Assembly (NCBI GenBank): GCA_037975125.1
Contig: CM075854.1
Coordinates: forward strand, 68,843,261-68,907,260
Reading direction: 5' to 3'
Length of the DNA: 64,000 nt
Source: Latrodectus hesperus
Taxonomy: Eukaryota > Arthropoda > Arachnida > Araneae > Theridiidae
A model generated the notes under the pieces. The model did no database searches and was not told the origin of the DNA. It saw only the letters and a program-made list of their open reading frames with translations. Positions 56,380 to 64,000 of this stretch are shown one piece after another. The position numbers were made by a program, and so were the translations under genes. Position 1 is the stretch's first letter; every line of letters begins with the position of its first letter.

Positions 56380-57990
56380 TTTGATTAAGAGATTTTTATG
56401 AAATCAAATATCTCATGTACTTTACAGAATTATAAAATGTGTATTACATAGAAATATTTAAAAACAAATTTTGCTAAGACTTAAAAAAATTTAATTTTAA
56501 ATCATTAATAAAGCGTAATTTTTCTTTATATTCAATATTAAGAAAATAAGTCACTTATGAATTCGATTATTAATCTGATGTAACTGAGAATTGAATTATT
56601 TTATAAGCAATTCATTCCATAAATGATTCATTGTACGACTTCCACATTTCAAGCAAAAATACATCGAAGCAAATAAAAGTATTACTTGTTTATACATTGC
56701 ATATTACATTTATTCGAATTATTACATTTTCATGCAAAAATAATTTCTCTATTGTATTGTGTCTTGACAAAAATATGCGTGAAACCATATCACTTTAAAT
56801 TTATATACATTAACTTCTGTGATTAAAACAATATATGATTCTGCAAGAACACAATGCACTTTCACAGTTCATTACGATCTAAATTTAATCACAATTTGCT
56901 TATGTATTTCCTAGATAAATTTATCACATATTTTTGCATTTGGTCCCTTAAATATTTAATGGTGCATTATTAACTATTGAATAAAATGAGCTAATTGATC
57001 TTTGCACAGTTATAGCTCTTTGGTTTCCGATAAAAAATTTATGTAATAGATCATACATATTCTAGTAGAAAAAGTGAAAATCCTAAATACTTTTCTAAAT
57101 TTCCATCAGCTCCAACAAAGTGGAATGCAACGGTCAACTGTCGGTGTTTAAAAATAGATTTTATCAAACCTGAAATATCAGTCAGCAAAACTTGATTTAC
57201 ATATTAGGCAAATATAGACTTCGACTTTTCTTTATTGATACCTAAGTGATGCAAAATAGCTATTAAGATTTTACGTGTTCACAGCTCTTTTATTTCTGCG
57301 ATTGTATTGACTTCATCGATAATAAATAATGTTTACGGTTCTTCGAAAAAAGCATAAAAATCTTATGCTTTATTCATCAATATAAATGTACTTGCACGAA
57401 AGGCAACATTCACTCATAATTGTTTAATAATGGCCAAGAATATTTTAATATCAACATGATATTACATAATAAACAGCCTGAAAAACAAAAGTTGTTTAAA
57501 ACTTTTTTTTACCATTCCCAAGATGTTGTCTTTAAGGGTGACTTTTAATACAAAATACATCGTATCAAATGTTGCAAAAAAAAAATTAAAAAAAATTAAA
57601 GAACACATTCAAGTATCCACACCTTTCAGATATACACGCAGAAAAACGAAGTGGAAATCTTCAGAAAAGAAGATGGAAATCTTTCTTCTGTTGACAAACA
57701 ATGTTAGGACTTTTAATATCAAAATATTAACACCACAGAGTGGAGAGACAAACAAATGAAAATTGTTGTCAGGTATTTGAATGTACACCATATATTGTTA
57801 TTATGTTTACCATGATAATATTTAATAACTAGTGGAGGATATTTATACATCAGCGGGAATAAAACCTAAAAAAATTCTAAACAACCATTTCTATAGACGT
57901 GAATCAAGGGAGCGGAAATGAAATGTTTTTGGTTTAAATGTAACAAAATTTAATAGTTTTGGTTCCAATGTAATAAATTGAAATATTTAT
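56380..57990. other. AT-rich non-coding stretch
   Basis: No gene is recognised. Opposite-strand frames at 57523-57759 and 57609-57791 overlap and lack motifs. Confidence 0.5.
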
Positions 57991-57991
57991 G

Positions 57992-58240
57992 TGATTCACC
58001 TTGGTATAAATGTGGGATCGTGCTGTTTGGAGTGGAAGTTCCCAGGTTTGATCTCAGTCGTTGTTCAACAACGGGAGAAGCATATTGATAGCGTTTTTGC
58101 TTTCTACATGTTCGCTTGTTGGCTTAATTGCTTCAAAGTTTTAAAGAAAAAAGTTTTTTCCTTGTGGCGCGTAAATATGCCTTATAATCAATCTATTGAA
58201 AGTTCTATTGAAGGCAATAAGTTATCACATTCTTTATAAT
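57992..58240 (+). mobile_element. tRNA-derived SINE, family A
   Basis: The head GATTCACCTTGGTATAAATGTGGGA stands where the A box is expected, and CCAGGTTTGATCTCA (about 58041-58055) is a mildly mutated B box. The body has TTTTTGCTTTCTACATGTTCGC and TTTTTTCCTTGTGGCGCGTAAATATG, matching the 53.04- and 28.83-kb copies. The plus-strand frame at 57991-58239 coincides with it and is not a gene. Confidence 0.7.
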
Positions 58241-58289
58241 TTCGATTATATCATATCCTTTAGTAAATCCAAAATTTTTATCTCCCTAT

Positions 58290-58400
58290 GCCACCGTGGA
58301 GCAGTAATAGAACCACTCTCTCAGAATGGAAAATTCCAAATGCAATCCTGCCTTTTGTTGAACCACAAAAAATGGATGATGTGCTTCTGGTTTTTGGATT
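58290..58400 (+). mobile_element. Possible further SINE head
   Basis: GCCACCGTGGAGCAGTAATAGAACC (from about 58290) resembles a SINE head, but the B box is not recognisable. It is directly downstream of the family A copy. Low certainty. Confidence 0.3.
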
Positions 58401-58404
58401 ATTC

Positions 58405-59805
58405 ATCTAGACTCGAACAATTAGAATGTTCAACAACTGAGACTGAAGCTGTAAACTCCCCCAGCGAAGGGATTTGTTCTATGATAAGAACATGTTAAGG
58501 CATCATGACACAACGTCATAAATAACTTAATAGTAATTAATGAAACATAATGAACAGCTTCTTTAAAAATTCCCGTTAGTATGAATTAAATTAATTTAAA
58601 GGGATTTAAATTTCTTTTGAAAAAATATTAAGTACAACAGTTATACGAAAACTCCCACAAAATTCTTATCTTAGAGCTGCTTATACTTTATTCCACAGAC
58701 ACAACAACTAAAATAATAGCGAGAAAAATGTGGCGAAAAAAAAACAACTTTCCACTTTAAAAGTAGTTTTTACTCTTTTCTTTCCTTTTTCCAAATTTTT
58801 TTCTCGCACTTTGTCAAGTTGACAAAAGAAATAAATTTGAAATCTTCCGACAATTCCTTGAAAGGAAACTACCAACACAGATAGAAAACAATTAAGGGAT
58901 AACAATGCTTCATTTTACTTGCAAAAGAATTCGGCATAAGCACCTCTCTTTGCAAAACGAAACTAATTAACACAAAAAAGGAACACAATAGGAAGAGGGT
59001 ACTTTTGCTCGTTGGCTAGGATAATAAAAGATCTTTTACGCTCTTGCTTGATTACTATAATAGGCCCTGAAGGTACAACTTTCAGAGTCGATTATTATTA
59101 ACCTGGAAACGAGCGAAGAATAAAAATGAAAGAGCAAGAGCTACACAAAAATGATAATAGAAAACTACAAATAGCTGAAATGAAAGGGACTTCAAATTTT
59201 AAATTCAAGCATGATTTATTTTTTCGCTTACTTTAAGGAAAGATAGAAGCAGATAATTTTAATGTATCGTTTGGGCGTTCATCACATTAATTGAAACAAA
59301 TTTTTTGTAATTAAAAACCTTCCTTTTTTTATTTCTTTTGAAGAAATAAATTAGTGAAATTAAAAGTAAGTGAAGAAGTTTACAATGACTGAATAAGAAA
59401 AATTCTGGGGAGACACAGTACAAAATAAATATTTAACTTTTACATATGCATGTTTAATATTATTGGGGATTTATTTTGCTAAAGAAAGCCTTGATAATAA
59501 AGCTTTCATGTTTAACATTTAATTCCGTATATCCTAAATTTAATTGATTTTTCTATTGTATCCATTTTAAATTTTATAAGATAATTGTACTCATGGATAA
59601 GATCTATAATTTGAAGTTTTTCAAAATGATAGGCGTTAATGTTTTAAAACATATAATTTTCATATAAAGATGTATTAAAAACAACTAATATTAATTCAAA
59701 AAGTAATGTAATTGTTTTTAAGCACTTTAAAATATATCACTTTTAACAAAAAATTCACATCAACTATAATATACAATTAAAAAACTATTTGGTGATTTAA
59801 CAATA
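58405..59805. other. Non-coding stretch
   Basis: No gene or named repeat is recognised. The minus-strand frame at 58708-58905 is Phe/Leu-rich and unrecognised. Confidence 0.45.
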
Positions 59806-59810
59806 AACTT

Positions 59811-59960
59811 ACGTGGCCTCTGTGGCCTGATTAAAAAGGGCGTCGTCACCGAAAATGGTTAGTTCGATTTCCTACCTAATCGAAGATTCATCGTACTCAC
59901 TAAAGGAGATTTTGGCGCGTTTACTGCGTTTACTAAATTCAAAGTGTGCTACAATAAATT
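59811..59960 (+). mobile_element. tRNA-derived SINE, truncated
   Basis: An A-box region (GTGGCCTCTGTGGCCTGA, about 59813-59830) and a B-box-like segment (AGTTCGATTTCC, about 59861-59872) occur at tRNA-like spacing. A short body follows with GGAGATTTTGGCGCGTTTACTGCG, similar in type to the family A body. The 3' part is missing or diverged. Confidence 0.65.
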
Positions 59961-59964
59961 CATG

Positions 59965-61235
59965 AAAGAATATATCCCAGAAATCTATTAGGAAGTCACA
60001 TCTACACAAATAGTAAAAATCTGCTATCTTCAAAATGAAATAATAAAAATATTTATTTTATAAATGCACAAAGCATGCATGTTGTGCATAAATGCATGTA
60101 TGTAGCACGCATTTGTATATTGGTGAAGAAAATTTTAAAAACAAATTATTGCTTTTAACTCTCTTAGATATACAAAGTAATTTCTCTAATTACTGATTTC
60201 TCCTGTAAATTGTTTTCACTGTAATGATGGCAGTGTCTTAAAATACATTAAAACCAACAGTTGTAATCATTAGCAACAATTTGAATTAATAGTTTCAATA
60301 GCGTTATGAGTAAGCGACTAATGGTACCACTAACACACTTCTATGCTTTTCTGGATTTTTATAATAATAAAAATTGAAAAAAATATACTAGTATAAAAAT
60401 TAAAAGAAATTTAATTTTTACTTTCAAATAGTATCATAGCAAATATAATAGCATTTAGTTTTGCTTTATACCTGCATAACTATGTATTTCATACACAATT
60501 GTATCATTCTTTAACAACTGCATGCTTATTAAACAAAAATACAATCATGAGGTATTATAAGAAATCATATTTATGAAATTTTTAAAAAAACATTGTTTGC
60601 ACCTTATGATACATTTAATAATAAATATCCAAATATACACGTTACGTTTTGTAAGATCTAATTGCAATCCTTAATTATGGTATAAAAATTTAAAAAAGTG
60701 GTTGCTAGCTCAGGTATTTACTTAGTCGCTTAAACGTAGTTTAAAATTACAATACATTTCATTACATTTAATGGTTATGGTAAAAAGAGACCGACAAAAG
60801 TAAACTCAGAAAATAAAACTAAATAACTATATATTTTGTAAAAAAAAATAAAGATAATAAAGGAATTTATTTGAGCAGGGGTAAAATCGGTAGAAGTAGA
60901 GAATTAGATACAAAGAAAAGTTTGAATTTTACAACAGAATTATGTACTTTTAATTCAACACAAGTTAAATAAATCTTTATAAATATGAGAGGGTAAGAAT
61001 ATTATGTATTATAAAAAAACATAGATTTTGTAGACTGGTTGAATACATGCTCCCTATTTTTTAACTTCTTATAATAAAAGTTTTCCTCTTTTCCATTTAG
61101 TACATTTTTCATGTTTCAAATATAAAATACTTACTTTACACTTAAAAAGTTTATCACACGCCAAGTGAAGTGACTATAGTTTAATAAAATAATTGCATGC
61201 TTTCTAGACAATTCAAAATAACGAATATTTCAGTA
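59965..61235. other. AT-rich non-coding stretch
   Basis: Nothing recognised. Confidence 0.5.
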
Positions 61236-61239
61236 GATA

Positions 61240-61450
61240 TTAACCTTGAGTCTGTAGGCATTCCTTTAGAGCGAAAACAAATGCATTCTACATAAATTGA
61301 ATTCACCGCCTAACCAAAATCAGTAGCCGAGATTCTCTGGCAATCTGCTTTCTCTGTTGCCCTGGAGATGGTGATAGCTGAAGGCGGCTGGATTCTCTCG
61401 GCTCCAGGACTCGCCCTGGTATGCCTTCAATAAGTGTGTAATACGAAAGC
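61240..61450. other. Higher-complexity non-coding block
   Basis: A short patch of balanced composition including two CTCTCGG/CTCTGG-type motifs and GGCGGCTGGATTC. No open frame of note, no transposon signature. Candidate conserved element. Confidence 0.3.
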
Positions 61451-61631
61451 AAATGATATTAGTGTATCATTCTTGGCCACAGAATAATGTTATCGAATGC
61501 ATTTGCTTCTTGTGTCTAGAATACACTGATTTTCACCCACCTTTGTGCAATCTTTATACCACGTGTAATCAAATACCACGATATGTCAATCTTTTCCTGG
61601 AAACTACAAAAAAAATCAATTTTAATACTCT

Positions 61632-61740
61632 AAAAACGATTATTTAAGAGTGGTAATTTGGAAACAATTATTTAAGAATGATAAATTAAATTGAAATGAT
61701 AAAAAGAGAAAGAGTAAAAACGATTATTTAAGAGTGATAA
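61632..61740 (+). repeat. Degenerate triplicated 25-bp unit
   Basis: AAAACGATTATTTAAGAGTGGTAA (from 61633), AAACAATTATTTAAGAATGATAA (from 61662) and AAAACGATTATTTAAGAGTGATAA (from about 61717) are three related direct copies. The outer two are nearly identical. Confidence 0.75.
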
Positions 61741-61744
61741 AATA

Positions 61745-63960
61745 TATCCATCAAATGCAACATTTTTATAATGTATAGATTTATTTTATAAAATATTCTG
61801 AGGGTGGAAATTTTATTTTTAAAATTTTTGAACATAAATGCATGTTTTTGTATTGGTGTTTAGATAATCGCCCATAAACTTGCAATCACTGATCACTATT
61901 TGCTATATAACTGAATCAAAAAGTTTTATCGTTTAATATATTTTATTTATCAGTAAGTAATGAAAAAGAAATAAATAGCATTAAATAATTAAATATCGAA
62001 AAAGCAGTTACAAGTATCGTACATTGGAAGTATTTTATTATTGCAGACCTTTTACATGAAATGAAAAATCAGTAATAAGAAATGTTTTAGTTAAAATAGT
62101 CACACAAATAGATATGACTGGACAAATAGCATTTTAATTGTTACATATAAGCAAGCAATTAAATTAAAAGTTCAAAAGATATATTAGAATTATTTTAATT
62201 TGAAATGCACTTCTATAATGTTTATAACATTATATTTAGAGGCAATTTCAGGATATTCACCAAATGATAACTGACCAAATGATCACTGTACAAGTTATTG
62301 GAGGAAAAAACTCCATTGTCAATGTACCTTAAGCAGTTACGTAATCATATTAACAATTTACGTCTTGGTTTATTTAAATTATATAATTATGCTTCATTCA
62401 GTTTGTTTTTTGGATTTGAAGTTGCACGATGTATAAATGATCTTGTAACATGAATGTTAGTGTTCGGAGAGAATAAAATGCTGTGATATCAGATTTCTCG
62501 TATCTTATGATTCTCACCAAGAAAAAATGTTTTGAATATGCAACTGTATCAAAGATATTTTCTAGAAAAATCGAAAACTTAAGATATAACACATGACACA
62601 ATCAAACAAAGATGCAACAAATGTATTAATAGAAATCGAACACAACACTTGAAATTAACTGAATAAATTAAAATTAATTAGAGAAATTTTGATTAATTAA
62701 TTCAACATTAATTTCGATCTTAGTAAAATTATCGAAATAAATAAAAGTTGAAATAAAGGAAATTGAGACCCAATTGCCTTAAATAACTCATAAATTTAAA
62801 TAAGCATAAATATATTATTGATAGAAATATTAAATGAATAATATATATATATATATAGTTTCCTTCAAAAGTATCGTTCCATTAATGAAAATCTGCATAG
62901 CTTATAATAAGAAATATTTTTCATTTTCATTTCATAAATTCATGTTCTCTCACTCATTAGAAATGTATCATTAGAAAAGAAATCAAACATAGAATCTTAT
63001 TTATTCTTTTATATATATGTATTGAAAAGTAAAGCCAACAAGTTAGACTATTGTTTCATATGATTTACTTATTGGAATCTTACTGACATCTAACAGAAAA
63101 AATTGTAAAATTTTAAGTATCGTTTTTATTATTTTTGTAAATAAATAGGAAAATAGGCAATTAAACTTTGTTAGTAAAATAGATATTTCTTCGTTTGATT
63201 AGGATATTTGTGATTTATTATTATAAAAGTTTATTTAAAAAATATCATTAATTGCACGCTTCTTGATATATGTGATTTACATTTTGAAGATAATCCCTCA
63301 TTTGTCATTAAAGAACTCAATTCCATCAGATTGCTATTAAGAGCTTGTGGAAAACAAGATCATTTATCCTAGTTCCCAGAAAATAAATCATTCTTAAAAG
63401 TGCACTTCCAAGTTACGCATTATTTAAGTTCTTAACAACTCTCTTGAGATTGAGGATAAGATACAATTCCGATAGTTGGAAATATAACTGTTCCTTATAA
63501 AAAGACTAATACAGGACATCTTTCATCGAATGGGAATAGTTTTATTTCTGTTGTGTATTAATCAGAATTTCCCAAATGTTTTGCAGCGAGTAGGAGCTTT
63601 TTACAGTAAAATACACCAAGAATATAAAAGGCCTTTAAAGATTAAAATGCAAATAAATTATATACATAAACCCAAATGAGTTATAATGAGGTTCAACTTA
63701 TCGAAGAGGAAAATTTGAAACGATGCTTAAAAAATCGGATCTCTTAATTGTTTGATTTTCAATAGCATAGTTCATTAATTAGAGTTTCAAATAACTTTAG
63801 AATTATAGGAAAACATAAGTAATTATTCTAAAAAGAAGTTTGCTTAAAAATTAAATTTGATATCTTCAAAAATAAGTAAGCAGAAGAAGTGAAATTTTCA
63901 TCATATAATGCAAATATTTTCAAAAGTTGCGTTTAATTCTCTCAATAGAAGCAACCTATC
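61745..63960. other. AT-rich non-coding stretch
   Basis: No gene or mobile element is recognised. A (TA)9 run lies near 62840-62857. The frame at 62398-62601 (-) is unrecognised. Confidence 0.5.
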
Positions 63961-63962
63961 CC

Positions 63963-63964
<2 letters not shown>

Positions 63965-64000
<36 letters not shown>
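63965..64000. repeat. (TA)n microsatellite, cut by window end
   Basis: TA repeat running to the last base, so its full length is unknown. Confidence 0.95.

Noticed and set aside
57991..58498. Two overlapping plus-strand frames of 82 and 100 codons
   Set aside because: They lie over a family A SINE and its neighbour and show no protein family features.

Overview
This window looks like an AT-rich, gene-poor stretch of an animal nuclear genome, most consistent with an arthropod and probably a spider or other chelicerate. That placement is an inference. It rests on the strong A+T bias, long (TA)n, (TG)n and (CG)n tracts, several tRNA-derived SINE copies, decayed Tc1/mariner elements, and a broken copy of a multicopy protein gene of unknown function that I recall from arthropod genomes. 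There are no operons, ribosome-binding sites, CRISPR arrays or prokaryotic terminators. I found no intact protein-coding gene, no complete tRNA gene and no rRNA. Nearly all open frames are short and of biased composition, or antisense to a transposon, or translations of microsatellites.

Layout. 1-12.5 kb: AT-rich unique DNA with a (TG)n tract at 2.4 kb, two SINE relics (5.0 and 8.9 kb) and a more complex block at 11.0-11.7 kb. 12.6-16.6 kb: a transposon cluster with an internally deleted Tc1-type element (12589-13827), a 211-bp mariner-derived MITE (13914-14124) and an older Tc1 relic carrying a different deletion (about 15525-16555). 19.3-20.9 kb: the decayed multicopy arthropod gene. 28.5-29.1 kb: two or three SINEs in head-to-tail series. 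30.2-30.5 kb: a (CG)n/(TG)n/(TCTG)n mosaic. 35.0-35.8 kb: a 787-bp Tc1/mariner-type non-autonomous element with terminal inverted repeats of about 140 bp. 39.66-40.03 kb: a (TA)n tract of about 250 bp lying between two inverted arms of about 61 bp. 41.1-41.3 kb: a second copy of the mariner MITE. 48.7-59.9 kb: further SINEs. Large (TA)n tracts also lie at 38.56, 43.65 and 56.25 kb and at the right edge.

The readable elements are parasites or their remains. Tc1 and mariner elements move by DDE transposases that act on the terminal inverted repeats. The copies here have lost coding capacity and could at most be moved by enzymes made elsewhere. The SINEs carry RNA polymerase III A and B boxes and depend on a LINE reverse transcriptase that is not present in this window. 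Eight blocks with higher sequence complexity than their surroundings (near 11.0, 22.4, 27.8, 38.0, 46.0, 52.0, 55.0 and 61.3 kb) are the best candidates for conserved non-coding or regulatory DNA, but conservation cannot be tested from one sequence. I found no clear new biological system. The most unusual structures are the (TA)n-cored palindrome, the long-TIR element, and the MITE pair that still carries a scrap of mariner coding sequence.
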